In this document: positions 26,581 to 35,457 of the stretch, one piece after another
Layout: the number at the start of each line of letters is the position of its first letter
Numbering within the stretch: position 1 is the stretch's first letter
Source of the DNA: Thalassolituus oleivorans MIL-1
GTDB taxonomy: Bacteria > Pseudomonadota > Gammaproteobacteria > Pseudomonadales > Oceanobacteraceae
Direction of reading: 5' to 3'
Assembly (NCBI RefSeq): GCF_000355675.1
Contig: NC_020888.1
Span: forward strand, 1,027,001 to 1,091,000
Length of the DNA stretch: 64,000 nucleotides
The notes under the pieces: generated by a model
The model's database searches: none
Seen by the model: only the letters and a program-made list of their open reading frames with translations
What the model was told of the DNA's origin: nothing
Made by a program: the position numbers and the translations under genes

Positions 26581-27705
26581 TTACACTAACTGCATCAACG
26601 ATTGCTTGCTGTAGTCTTCTAACTCGTCGTAGCGACCTTCGCGAATTTTAATAACCCACTCAGGGTCTTGCAGTAATGCACGGCCAATTCCGACCAGTTC
26701 AAATTCATCGTTATTCATGCGTTGTTCTAATTCAGTAAATGATGCCGTCGCAACGCCTGATGCATCGACCATGTCGTGTTTTTCTTCATCGATAAAGCTG
26801 GCGGTTAAGCCAACGCTACCAACGGTAATGACTGGCTTACCGGTTAATTTTTTGGTCCAGCCTGCGAGGTTTAAATCCGAGCCTTCGAATTCAGGTTCCC
26901 AAAAACGACGGGTTGAGCAATGGAAGATATCAACACCGGCATTGACCAATGGCTTTAAGAAGGCATCCAGTTCTTCTGGCGTATTTGCTAGGCGCGCAGA
27001 GTAATCTTGCTGCTTCCATTGTGAAAAACGGAAGATGATGGGGAAGTCTGGGCCGACGCGTTCGCGAATGGCTGATACGATTTCGCAAGCGAAACGTGTA
27101 CGTGCAACTAAATCGCCGCCGTATTCATCTTCGCGCTGATTAGTGCCTTCCCAGAAGAATTGATCGACTAAATAACCGTGTGCGCCGTGAACTTCAATTG
27201 CATCAAAGCCAATGCGTTGTGAGTCTGCTGCCGCTTGTGCAAAGGCTTCGACGACGTCGTCAATGTCTTGCTTAGTCATGGCGATGCCGCCTTCTTTGCC
27301 CGGGCGAACTAAACCAGAAGGGCTGTAACCAGGAACGGATACATCAGGCTCGACGCCTTCTTTGCGAATGGAGCCTACGTGCCAGAGTTGTGGTGCTATT
27401 TTTCCGCCTTTGGCGTGCACGGCATCAACGACTTTTTTCCATCCGGCGAGGGCTTCTTCGCCATAAATAAAAGGCACTCGTGCATATCCGTTAGCCGCTT
27501 TATGACCAATGCAGGTGCCTTCGGTAATGATTAAACCGACTTCATTCTCTGCGCGGCGTTCGTAGTAGGCGACGTTTAAATCGTTAGGTACGTTGCCCGG
27601 TGAAAAGGTGCGAGTCATCGGAGCCATTACGATGCGATTGCGCAACGAAAGTGGGCCTAGTTCGATAGGCTGAAACAAAGCAGCGTTGGAAAGGGCTTGC
27701 GTCAT
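26581..27705 (-). CDS. Old yellow enzyme family NADH:flavin oxidoreductase
   Basis: A 374-residue flavoprotein of the OYE family, which reduces activated alkenes with NAD(P)H. Visible features are PIELGPLSLRNRIVMAPMTR at the N terminus, PQLWHVGSI, IGFDAIEVHGAHGYLVDQFF (substrate-binding His-Gly-Ala-His, about residues 168-190), GKPVITVGSVG and LVGIGRALLQDPEWV. The frame is open to 27756, but the ATG at 27705 is preceded by GGAG at good spacing. The fourth substrate residue in the class pattern cannot be assigned by eye. It is monocistronic. Confidence 0.93.
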   Translation of the reverse strand: MTQALSNAALFQPIELGPLSLRNRIVMAPMTRTFSPGNVPNDLNVAYYERRAENEVGLIITEGTCIGHKAANGYARVPFIYGEEALAGWKKVVDAVHAKGGKIAPQLWHVGSIRKEGVEPDVSVPGYSPSGLVRPGKEGGIAMTKQDIDDVVEAFAQAAADSQRIGFDAIEVHGAHGYLVDQFFWEGTNQREDEYGGDLVARTRFACEIVSAIRERVGPDFPIIFRFSQWKQQDYSARLANTPEELDAFLKPLVNAGVDIFHCSTRRFWEPEFEGSDLNLAGWTKKLTGKPVITVGSVGLTASFIDEEKHDMVDASGVATASFTELEQRMNNDEFELVGIGRALLQDPEWVIKIREGRYDELEDYSKQSLMQLV

Positions 27706-27959
27706 GTTAGCTCCATTACGTAGCGAAATTAGGTGGTTTAAGTAAGCCGTTAGCATAGCGCGGCGTTTAATGCATTTTAGGAGTGATATGTGCCATTTTG
27801 ATAGGGTTTCTTGCAGACACTGTTCTAAAAACTAGCAAAAGCGTAGGTTAATACCGGCTTCGTCGGTAGTTTCTTCATCAGTAGTAGGCATAGGGCATAG
27901 GGCTGGTTATGCTGCGCAGGGTTTAGCCGTGACACTGCGGAACGTTAAAGAGTGGAACT

Positions 27960-28463
27960 ATGAAATTACAAAAGATAGATAAGCAGCAATATAAGCAACG
28001 CCTTAATCGTGTGCAGGCAGGCTTAGTAATCGCATTATTCGGGCTATCGTTAGCCCTAGCTGAGTTATACCGTTATCTTCTGATCGGCGGCGAATCAAGC
28101 TTTATGCTTAATGCGGCGGGGGTGGCGACGGCTGCGGCTATCGTGACCTTTGCCCTGTATCACTACCGCAATCATCCATATATGGCGGAAGTTGTTTATG
28201 CTTGGCGCTTAAAGCAGGCTTTAAATAAGATTTATCGGTCGTCTAAAAAAGTGGATGCGGCGTTGGTGGAGGATAATCCTATTGCGGTGCGTATCCGCTA
28301 TTTCAGTTTGCATGCGTCGGCGCACTTGTATCAGCTGGAAGATAATACTTTGACCATGCCTGAGTTGAACGAGCAGATTGTCGCTTTGGATGAGCAGATT
28401 GAGCGTCTAGGGCTGAATGTGAGTATCGAAGATTATTCGCCGGAGTTATTGAGCCAGCTTTAG
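27960..28463 (+). CDS. DUF3087-like membrane protein
   Basis: A 167-residue product with two hydrophobic helices (LVIALFGLSLALAELYRYLL, about 21-41; MLNAAGVATAAAIVTFALY, about 48-66) and a long helical cytoplasmic C terminus (SLHASAHLYQLEDNTLTMPE...). The arrangement and the start MKLQKIDKQQYKQRLN resemble DUF3087 proteins of gammaproteobacteria, whose role is unknown. It is followed by an unrelated secreted protein 108 nt downstream. The family call is from memory only. Confidence 0.62.
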   Translation: MKLQKIDKQQYKQRLNRVQAGLVIALFGLSLALAELYRYLLIGGESSFMLNAAGVATAAAIVTFALYHYRNHPYMAEVVYAWRLKQALNKIYRSSKKVDAALVEDNPIAVRIRYFSLHASAHLYQLEDNTLTMPELNEQIVALDEQIERLGLNVSIEDYSPELLSQL

Positions 28464-28571
28464 CTGCAAGGAGTTGAGCAAAGTAGTTACACCTTGTAAC
28501 ACACCAATACTGGCCTGATAGGAAATGGTGCTGTTAATCTCCGCATAACCTTACTTTTATGACTGGTATCT

Positions 28572-28910
28572 ATGCGTATTCGGCCTTTATTTGTCTTAAT
28601 GCTTCTATCTGTTGGTGCGATTGCTCATGCACAGCCATCGGACTTGGAGATCTTAAAAATCCAAACCATCGCTTCCTGCGTCGATGATGTGTTCTATCAA
28701 GGCGGTTACGAAGACGGCGATGAAAATCGTGTTGCGCTCATTGATACCATGCTGACCTTGTTAAACCTGCCACCGTTCGACGAAGAGTATCTCTACTTAG
28801 ACGTTGAATACGACGGCAAGGTATCTTCGGAGGTTTACTACCAATGCATCAGCGCCGACCGTTCTTTACTTGATGAAACGGCTGAAGCGTTAGGAGTAGT
28901 CGCTCACTAA
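28572..28910 (+). CDS. Small secreted protein of unknown function
   Basis: The 112-residue product has a signal peptide (MRIRPLFVLMLLSVGAIAHA, cleaved near residue 20). The acidic mature domain of about 92 residues has two cysteines (SCVDDVF, YQCISADRS) that could form a disulfide. The ribosome site is weak. No family recognised. It ends 79 nt before thrC and may be cotranscribed with it. Confidence 0.62.
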   Translation: MRIRPLFVLMLLSVGAIAHAQPSDLEILKIQTIASCVDDVFYQGGYEDGDENRVALIDTMLTLLNLPPFDEEYLYLDVEYDGKVSSEVYYQCISADRSLLDETAEALGVVAH

Positions 28911-28989
28911 TCGCGGGTGCGCAATAAATTCAAAACCTGTAAACTACGCGCATTTTTACGCTAACCGATGTTCGCAGGGCTTCCTGACC

Positions 28990-30396
28990 ATGATGAAATA
29001 CATTTCTACCCGCGGTAACGCACCTGAGTTGACCTTTGAAGACGTACTGCTAACTGGCTTAGCCACCGACGGTGGTTTGTATGTGCCTAAGGAAGTACCA
29101 CAGTTTTCTTTGGCTGAAATCGAATCATGGCGTGACCTGCCATACACGGAATTAGCACATAAAGTGATTTATCCGTTTGTTGAGGGTTGTGTTGATTCTG
29201 ACGCGTTGCAAACCATGATCAACGAAGTGTACGGTGCATTTGGTCATAAAGCGGTTGCACCATTGCAGCAGTTGGATAACAACGAATATGTACTTGAGTT
29301 GTTCCATGGTCCAACGTTAGCGTTTAAAGACTTTGCCTTACAGCTGTTAGGTCGCTTGTTGGATTACGTGCTTGAACGTCGCAACGAAAAAGTTGTAATC
29401 ATGGGCGCGACGTCTGGTGATACCGGCTCAGCTGCGATTGAAGGTACTAAAGCTTGCCGTAATGTGGATATCTTTATTCTGCATCCGTACGGCAAAGTGT
29501 CGGAAGTGCAGCGCCGTCAGATGACGACAGTTGTTGGCGATAACATTTTCAATATCGCGATCAAAGGCAACTTCGATCAAGCTCAAGATATGGTCAAAGC
29601 CAGCTTTGGCGATCAATCGTTCTTGCGTGGTGAGCGTAAACTGGTTGCAGTAAACAGCATCAACTGGGCGCGCATCATGTCCCAGATCGTTTACTACTTC
29701 TATTCAAGTCTGAATTTGGGTGGTCCTTTACGTCCAATGGCGTATTCGGTGCCTACCGGTAACTTTGGCGATATCTTCGCAGGCTATATGGCGAAGAAGA
29801 TGGGTCTGCCGATTGAGCAGTTGATCATTGCGACCAACAGCAACGATGTATTACACCGTTTGATGAGCCAAAACTTGTACGAAGTTCATCCGTTGCAGCA
29901 CACGATTACGCCGTCTATGGACATCGCGGTGTCTAGCAACTTCGAGCGTTTGTTGTTTGATCTATACGATCGCGATGGCGCAGCTTTGGCTGACTTGATG
30001 GCCAAAATGAATAAGCGCACTGAATCGGTTGAAGTCTCTGAGGACAAGCTAGGTAAGGCGCGTGCCTTGTTCGATAGCTTTGCGGTAAGTGAAGATTTGA
30101 CCGTACAAACCATGCAAGAAGTTTACAAAGAAACGGGCTACTTGCTTGATCCTCACACGGCCATTGGTGTGAAAGCAGCGCGCGAATGCCGTCGTAACCC
30201 ACGTATCCCTATGATCACTTTGGGTACAGCGCATCCAGTTAAGTTTGAAGACGCTGTGTTGCGTGCCGGTTTCGATATGCCGAAGTTGCCGCATCATTTG
30301 TCGGATTTAATGACTCGTGAAGAGCGCTTAGAAGTGTTGCCAGCCGATTTGGCAACGGTGCAAGAATTTATCGCAACCAACACTTTTAAAGACTGA
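28990..30396 (+). CDS. thrC: Threonine synthase
   Basis: ThrC converts O-phosphohomoserine to threonine with PLP. The 468-residue protein is of the long class with the N-terminal STRGNAPELTFEDVLLTGLATDGGLYVP region and the PLP lysine K113 in FHGPTLAFKDFALQ. The GATSGDTGSAA phosphate loop (about 139-149) and PTGNFGDIFAGYMAKKMGLP (about 255-274) are also present. Two ATGs (28990, 28993) are adjacent; either could start. No hom or thrB gene is linked here. It ends at a clear terminator. No threonine attenuator was seen upstream. Confidence 0.97.
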   Translation: MMKYISTRGNAPELTFEDVLLTGLATDGGLYVPKEVPQFSLAEIESWRDLPYTELAHKVIYPFVEGCVDSDALQTMINEVYGAFGHKAVAPLQQLDNNEYVLELFHGPTLAFKDFALQLLGRLLDYVLERRNEKVVIMGATSGDTGSAAIEGTKACRNVDIFILHPYGKVSEVQRRQMTTVVGDNIFNIAIKGNFDQAQDMVKASFGDQSFLRGERKLVAVNSINWARIMSQIVYYFYSSLNLGGPLRPMAYSVPTGNFGDIFAGYMAKKMGLPIEQLIIATNSNDVLHRLMSQNLYEVHPLQHTITPSMDIAVSSNFERLLFDLYDRDGAALADLMAKMNKRTESVEVSEDKLGKARALFDSFAVSEDLTVQTMQEVYKETGYLLDPHTAIGVKAARECRRNPRIPMITLGTAHPVKFEDAVLRAGFDMPKLPHHLSDLMTREERLEVLPADLATVQEFIATNTFKD

Positions 30397-30411
30397 TCGC
30401 CACATCAGCCT

Positions 30412-30439
30412 AAAAAAGCCACCCTCGGGTGGTTTTTTT
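30412..30439 (+). terminator. Intrinsic terminator of thrC
   Basis: GCCACC/GGTGG stem with a short loop, A run before and T run after, 16 nt beyond the thrC stop codon. Confidence 0.9.
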
Positions 30440-30492
30440 GTGGCATCCTGATGCTTATTCGTTGGCTTATTATATAGATTTTAGGAATTTTC

Positions 30493-30963
30493 ATGGATTA
30501 TCAGACCTTGCAGGAATATTCACAGGGTTGGATATTTCGTCATCGTGAGTTGGTGTTATCGGAAGAATGCTTAGCCGATATCAAACCACTATCTACGCGA
30601 TTCGCTAATCAATATTGGCGTCAAAATATCAGTGCTGAGGCGACGCATGCCTCTCATTTTCTCGGTGATGATTGGCCTTCACATAACGGGATCTGGCTAG
30701 AGAAAGGCGAGTGGCAAGCGGCGTGGGAAAGTGACGATATGGCGCTGCCGGAGCTACTACAGGCCTTTTCTGACTGGAACGATAATACGGTGGTGTATTT
30801 CTGCTACGACATCAACAATGTAGTCCAGACAACTTGGCGAACCTTTAAACAAAGTTGGAAGAACTTTTTGTTCTACGATGATGAGCCGATCATGCTCGCC
30901 AAGAAGCGCATGCAAGTAGCTCGCTTTCATTCAAACGGTACTTATGAAACGGGTATTCGCTAG
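30493..30963 (+). CDS. DUF2947-like cytosolic protein
   Basis: A 156-residue product rich in tryptophan (WIFRHRELVLSEECLADIKPL; WPSHNGIWLEKGEWQAAWES; TVVYFCYDINNVVQTTWRTF). This matches what I recall of the DUF2947 family found in Vibrio and relatives, of unknown function. No signal peptide or membrane segment. It sits between the thrC terminator and the bacterioferritin pair and may have its own promoter. Confidence 0.7.
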   Translation: MDYQTLQEYSQGWIFRHRELVLSEECLADIKPLSTRFANQYWRQNISAEATHASHFLGDDWPSHNGIWLEKGEWQAAWESDDMALPELLQAFSDWNDNTVVYFCYDINNVVQTTWRTFKQSWKNFLFYDDEPIMLAKKRMQVARFHSNGTYETGIR

Positions 30964-31078
30964 CCCTGCTCTCGGGTGCTTAACTTGCAAGATCGACAAG
31001 CGACTTTTACACTGATTTATCATTCCTGCAGGGCCAAGTTTGGCCGCTGCCACGACGCGACAGTTAATGAGGCCCTCT

Positions 31079-31543
31079 ATGAAAGGCGATAGCAAAGTAC
31101 TCGAATGGCTCAATCAGGTATTGAGTATCGAATTAACGTCGATCAACCAGTATTTTCTGCATGCTCGCATGTTTAAAAATTGGGGGTTGTCAGAGCTCAA
31201 TGAAAAAGCCTACAAAAAATCAATCAAGGATATGAAGCAAGCGGATGCTTTGATTGAACGAATTCTATTTCTTGAAGGTTTACCAAATTTACAGCGTTTA
31301 AATCGTTTACGTATTGGTGAGCACACAGCGGAAATGTTGCAGTGCGATTTAGATCAAATAGTCGAGCAATTAGACGTTGTTAAAGATGCGATTGCGTATT
31401 GCGAATCGGTAAAAGATTTTGTTACTCGCGAGTTGTTAGAAGATATTCAAGAGTATGAAGAAGAATACCTCGACTGGCTGGAAACCCAGCAAAGCCTGAT
31501 TGCACAGATCGGCATTGAAAACTACCAGCAGTCCATGATGTAA
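31079..31543 (+). CDS. bfr: Bacterioferritin subunit, heme-binding type (ferroxidase site degenerate)
   Basis: A 154-residue four-helix bundle protein starting MKGDSKVLEWLNQVL. The open frame continues to 31040, but GAGG 6 nt before the ATG at 31079 and the family N terminus fix the start. The heme ligand Met52 is present (KDMKQAD). Of the six di-iron ligands of E. coli Bfr only E18 and E127 remain; E51 is Asp, H54 is Gln, E94 is Ile and H130 is Tyr. It should bind heme but not oxidise iron alone. It is 12 nt before a second bfr gene with the opposite pattern. Confidence 0.93.
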   Translation: MKGDSKVLEWLNQVLSIELTSINQYFLHARMFKNWGLSELNEKAYKKSIKDMKQADALIERILFLEGLPNLQRLNRLRIGEHTAEMLQCDLDQIVEQLDVVKDAIAYCESVKDFVTRELLEDIQEYEEEYLDWLETQQSLIAQIGIENYQQSMM

Positions 31544-31555
31544 GGAGTTATTTGT

Positions 31556-32026
31556 ATGCAAGGTAATCTGCAAGTTATTGAAAAATTGAACGAGTTACTC
31601 GCGGGCGAATTAAGTGCAATGGACCAGTATTTTATTCATTCCCGTATGTACGACGATTGGGGTTTGAAAAAACTGTACGAACGCATTGATCACGAGTTTG
31701 AAGACGAAAAAGAACACGCCTCAAAAATTATTGAGCGTATTTTATTTTTGGGTGGTAAGCCCGACATGGTTACTCGTGTACCACTGAATGTGGGTAGTGA
31801 TGTGCCGTCTATGTTGCAAAGCGATTTGGATCTTGAATATAAGGTCATTATCGACCTTCGTGAGATCATGGCGCTATGCGAGCAAGTAAAGGATTATCAG
31901 ACTCGCGAGATGTTACAGGTACTTCTTGATGACACTGAAAATGATCACACGCATTGGTTAGAACAGCAGCTTGGTTTGATCGCTAAGATAGGTTTGCCGA
32001 ATTATTTGCAGTCGCAAATGGGATAG
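31556..32026 (+). CDS. bfr: Bacterioferritin subunit, ferroxidase type (no heme Met)
   Basis: A 156-residue ferritin-like subunit starting [15 protein letters not shown]. The di-iron site is complete: E18, E51, H54, E94, E128 and H131, the last two shifted by one through an insertion ([10 protein letters not shown]). Met52, the axial heme ligand, is replaced by Lys (EDEKEHA). It probably forms mixed 24-mers with the upstream subunit, which keeps Met52. A GGAG lies 9 nt before the ATG. A terminator closes the two-gene operon. Confidence 0.94.
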   Translation: MQGNLQVIEKLNELLAGELSAMDQYFIHSRMYDDWGLKKLYERIDHEFEDEKEHASKIIERILFLGGKPDMVTRVPLNVGSDVPSMLQSDLDLEYKVIIDLREIMALCEQVKDYQTREMLQVLLDDTENDHTHWLEQQLGLIAKIGLPNYLQSQMG

Positions 32027-32047
32027 GTTTTGCTCTCTGCATGTCGA

Positions 32048-32070
32048 AGCTCCCCTCGGGAGCTTTTTTT
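32048..32070 (+). terminator. Intrinsic terminator of the bfr pair
   Basis: AGCTCCC/GGGAGCT stem with a 3-nt loop and seven T residues, 21 nt after the second bfr stop codon. Confidence 0.92.
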
Positions 32071-32185
32071 GTGGAATCAAAACCTTGCAGGCTAGACTAT
32101 TCGGCAAAATACGACCATTTGTACGTATGGCAGATACTTGGTTTGTGATTAAATACCGCAGCAATTTTGGGTGAGGTAAGCAGTT

Positions 32186-32956
32186 ATGCCCCGTTGGGTA
32201 TGTTGTACGTTAGTTATCGCTAGCTTAGGGCTGGTAGGTTGTAGTAATTGGCCTTCGCAGGCACACCGTGATGTCACTATTGATGCAATAAAAGCAGAAA
32301 TGGCCAGCGCTTGTGCAACTGTAGCAACCGATCCCGCGGAATTCCGTCAGTTGTCCGCACAGCTATCGATGCAAGAGCAGCAATTAGCCGTCATGCGCAG
32401 TCAGCTGGAAGTTATCGCTACCGAAGCGCTGACCGAAACCCCGACCATTGCTAGCAGTTCACCGGTACGGGCATGTGATAACGTCGCCAAGGAGGTCGGT
32501 AACGATCACAAGGTGGTTGTTGGTGCCAACGAGTGGATTTATCTCAATCCTCCGGGTCATCACTTTCAAGCGCGTATTGATACCGGCGCGGCAACATCGT
32601 CTTTAAACGCCTTAAATGTGCAACAGTTCGAACGTAATGGACGCCGTTGGGTATCATTTGATTTGCTGGCGTCAGATGCTAAAACGCCACTGCATTTAGA
32701 GGCGCCTATGGTACGTAAAGTTAAAATTCGTCAGGCGTCTTACGAAGAAATCGAGCGTCGTCCTGTGGTGGAATTGGATGTAGCCCTTGGCAATAGCATT
32801 ATGCAAACAACGGAATTCACACTGACGGATCGCACTCAAATGAGTTACCCGGTGTTGCTAGGCCGCAGCTTTCTACGCGACTTAACTTTAGTGGATGTCG
32901 CTATCGAGTTTACTCACCCTAAATATGAACCCGAACAGGTGATCAATACACCATGA
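32186..32956 (+). CDS. RloA3-type retropepsin-like protease domain lipoprotein (PF05618)
   Basis: The 256-residue product has a lipoprotein signal (LGLVGCSN, Cys near residue 19) and a coiled region. The PF05618 domain follows: GANEWIYLNPPGHHFQARIDTG (about residues 112-134), DTGAATSSLNA with the aspartic-protease-like DTGA, and PVLLGRSFLRDLTLVDV (about 217-233). Older annotation calls it ATP-dependent zinc protease; comparative work by Iyer, Aravind and colleagues treats it as retropepsin-like and links it to ATP-grasp ligases. It overlaps the next gene by 4 nt. Confidence 0.85.
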   Translation: MPRWVCCTLVIASLGLVGCSNWPSQAHRDVTIDAIKAEMASACATVATDPAEFRQLSAQLSMQEQQLAVMRSQLEVIATEALTETPTIASSSPVRACDNVAKEVGNDHKVVVGANEWIYLNPPGHHFQARIDTGAATSSLNALNVQQFERNGRRWVSFDLLASDAKTPLHLEAPMVRKVKIRQASYEEIERRPVVELDVALGNSIMQTTEFTLTDRTQMSYPVLLGRSFLRDLTLVDVAIEFTHPKYEPEQVINTP

Positions 32957-34479
32957 TTCAACGTCGTAATGTCCCTTTTATAACGCTCATAGCTATTTTG
33001 TTGGCGATAGGGATAGCGCTGATATTGCATCGCCATTGGGTGTATGAAGTTCCTTTTATGTATGGCGAAACGCAAACCGTATGGTCGGTCGAAGCGCGTG
33101 TTGAGTTTATCGCCAACGGCGATGCGGTGACGGTGTCTTTGGTACGCCCATCCGCACAGGATGGCTATACAATTTTGCAAGAATCGGGGGCTTCACCTGG
33201 TTATGGCCTGAATTTTATTGATGAGGGTGAGCCGCGTGCAGAATGGACTATTCGTAGTGCTGCTGGACGTCAAGAGCTTTACTATCGGGCGGAAATATTA
33301 GAGAGCAAATCTTCTACGGCGACGCCGAAACCACCGCCGCTTTTGCGTCATCCTGATTGGCCAGAGCCGTATCGTACGGCAATTGGCATGGTGTTAAGTG
33401 AGGCTTACACGACATCAGCAGATAATTTCAGTCTCACCCGAGAGTTACTTAAACGATTTAATTCGCAGTCTCCGCCACAGCATATTGAATTATTGCGCAG
33501 TTACTCTAATGGGCATCCAGCGGCGTTAATTGCTGAAATTCTTAATCATACCCAAGTGCCTGCTAGTGTGGTTTATGCTTTAGCGCTTGAGGACGGTCGC
33601 CGCCGGCAATCTTTAACGCCGCTGTTGCGCGTATGGGATGGTGACGAAAGCCAAGTGTTTTACTTAGATGCTGCTGGAACCGACAACCTAAGTAATCATC
33701 CGCAAATATTGTGGGAGCAACGTGGCGCACCGGTTTTAGATGTTATTGGCGCCAGTGATTCACGCGTGCGTTTTTCTATGATTCGCCGTGAAGAGTCTAC
33801 TTTTACTTCAATTGCCAATAATTTATCTGATCAACAAAATTTTCTTAACTTCTCCATTCAGAGTCTGCCGGTAGAAGAGCAGGCCATGTTCAAAACCATT
33901 TTGCTGCTGCCTGTGGGTGCTTTAATTGTATGTATATTGCGTATTTTAGTGGGTATTCGTACCTCAGGTACCTTTATGCCAGTATTAATTGCCTTGGCAT
34001 TTGTGCAAACGTCTTTGGGGACGGGGCTAATAGGCTTTTCTTTAGTCGTGGCTGTTGGCTTATTTATTCGTAGTTATTTGTCGCGGTTAAATTTGCTGCT
34101 GGTGGCACGAATAACGGCCGTTATTATTTCTGTTATCGGGATTATCAGTATATTTAGCGTTTTATCTTATAAGTTAGGATTAACCGAAGGCCTGAAAATT
34201 ATGTTCTTCCCTATGATTATTCTGTCTTGGACGATTGAACGTATGTCGATTCTTTGGGAAGAAGAAGGCGGGCGTGAGGTAATGATTCAAGGCGGCGGCA
34301 GCTTACTTACTGCAGTTTTCGCTTATGGCGCAATGAATGATCCATGGGTTCGTCATTTGATGTTTAATTTTGTCGGTATGCAATTTGTGGTTTTAGCCTT
34401 AGTGCTAATGTTAGGCACATACGCGGGTTATCGACTGTCAGAGTTGAAACGATTTGCATCATTTAGGAATAGAAATTGA
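32953..34479 (+). CDS. Inactive transglutaminase-like domain fused to 7TM region
   Basis: The 508-residue product starts with one membrane anchor (FITLIAILLAIGIALIL). A periplasmic domain follows, with the transglutaminase-like segment around ELLRSYSNGHPAALIAEIL (about 175-193) lacking an obvious catalytic Cys. From residue 310 on there are about seven membrane helices. This is the known partner of the RloA3 protease and the ATP-grasp gene. The catalytic loss is inferred from the absence of a Cys in the expected motif. It is coupled to both neighbours by 4-nt overlaps. Confidence 0.83.
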   Translation: MIQRRNVPFITLIAILLAIGIALILHRHWVYEVPFMYGETQTVWSVEARVEFIANGDAVTVSLVRPSAQDGYTILQESGASPGYGLNFIDEGEPRAEWTIRSAAGRQELYYRAEILESKSSTATPKPPPLLRHPDWPEPYRTAIGMVLSEAYTTSADNFSLTRELLKRFNSQSPPQHIELLRSYSNGHPAALIAEILNHTQVPASVVYALALEDGRRRQSLTPLLRVWDGDESQVFYLDAAGTDNLSNHPQILWEQRGAPVLDVIGASDSRVRFSMIRREESTFTSIANNLSDQQNFLNFSIQSLPVEEQAMFKTILLLPVGALIVCILRILVGIRTSGTFMPVLIALAFVQTSLGTGLIGFSLVVAVGLFIRSYLSRLNLLLVARITAVIISVIGIISIFSVLSYKLGLTEGLKIMFFPMIILSWTIERMSILWEEEGGREVMIQGGGSLLTAVFAYGAMNDPWVRHLMFNFVGMQFVVLALVLMLGTYAGYRLSELKRFASFRNRN

Positions 34480-35429
34480 TTCGTCTGCGTTTTCCTTGGC
34501 AGCTAGCGCGTGACGGTATTTTAGGCATTAATCGCCGAAATAGTCGCTACATCAGTCGCTACAATCCACGTCGCTTATTTCCTTTAGTGGATAATAAACT
34601 GAAGACGAAAATTATTGCTCAGCAAGCCGGTATCAATACGCCTTCATTGATTGGAACGATAGCGCACCAGCATGATGTACGTCGTATCGGAGAGCTGGTG
34701 GCTGATTATAATGGGTTTGCTATTAAGCCTGCGAAAGGTTCGGGCGGTAAGGGTATTTTGGTGATTACCGACAAAGACACTCAGCGATTTTATAAATCCA
34801 GCGGTGCGGCGGTGTCACCAGACGATATTCAGCGTCACGTATCGAATATTTTGTCGGGCTTGTACAGCTTGGGCGGAAGTCCGGACACGGTCATTATTGA
34901 AGAATTAATTCATTTTGATCCGAGTTTTGCTCATTTTACCGTTGAAGGTGTGCCTGATATCCGCGTTATCGTTTGCCGAGGATATCCTGTGATGGCGATG
35001 ATGCGATTGTCGACGCATGCTTCCGATGGTAAGGCAAATTTACATCAAGGTGCTGTTGGTGTTGGTTTGGATATCGCTACGGGGAAGGCACTAAATGCCG
35101 TGCAAAATGGAGAGGTGATTACCCATCACCCGGATACGGGTCAGTTACTGAGCGAGTTGGTTGTACCTAACTGGTCTGATTTGTTAGTGATTGCGGCTAG
35201 TTGCTACGACGTCACCCAATTGGGTTATTTGGGTATAGATATTGTGCTTGATCGTTACAAAGGACCCATGCTGTTAGAGTTAAATGCCCGTCCTGGTTTA
35301 GGAATTCAAGTGGCAAATGGAGCGGGTTTGCGTCCGCGTCTAACTAAGATTGACAATTTAACCGCTGCAGAATTAGCGCTAGGGCCGGAAGAACGCTCGG
35401 CATTAAGTCGCACATGGTTTGGCGCTTAG
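34476..35429 (+). CDS. ATP-grasp alpha-L-glutamate ligase-like protein
   Basis: The 317-residue cytosolic protein begins at a TTG codon (34476) in a TTGA overlap with the preceding stop; AGGAA lies 7 nt upstream. It has the ATP-grasp features FAIKPAKGSGGKGILVI (about 86-102), VIIEELIHFDPSF (about 142-154), a MAMMRLSTHASDGKANLHQG stretch (about 168-190) and MLLELNARPGLGIQVANGAGL (about 265-285). It resembles RimK-type ligases that attach amino acids to a carboxyl group. The substrate is unknown. A hairpin overlaps the stop codon. Confidence 0.87.
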   Translation: MIRLRFPWQLARDGILGINRRNSRYISRYNPRRLFPLVDNKLKTKIIAQQAGINTPSLIGTIAHQHDVRRIGELVADYNGFAIKPAKGSGGKGILVITDKDTQRFYKSSGAAVSPDDIQRHVSNILSGLYSLGGSPDTVIIEELIHFDPSFAHFTVEGVPDIRVIVCRGYPVMAMMRLSTHASDGKANLHQGAVGVGLDIATGKALNAVQNGEVITHHPDTGQLLSELVVPNWSDLLVIAASCYDVTQLGYLGIDIVLDRYKGPMLLELNARPGLGIQVANGAGLRPRLTKIDNLTAAELALGPEERSALSRTWFGA

Positions 35430-35457
35430 CCGCGCCATGTGCATTGTATTGCGCGAC

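Noticed and set aside
28911-28989. Threonine attenuator or riboswitch before thrC.
   Set aside because: The 79-nt gap has no leader peptide with threonine codons and no stable hairpin with a T run.
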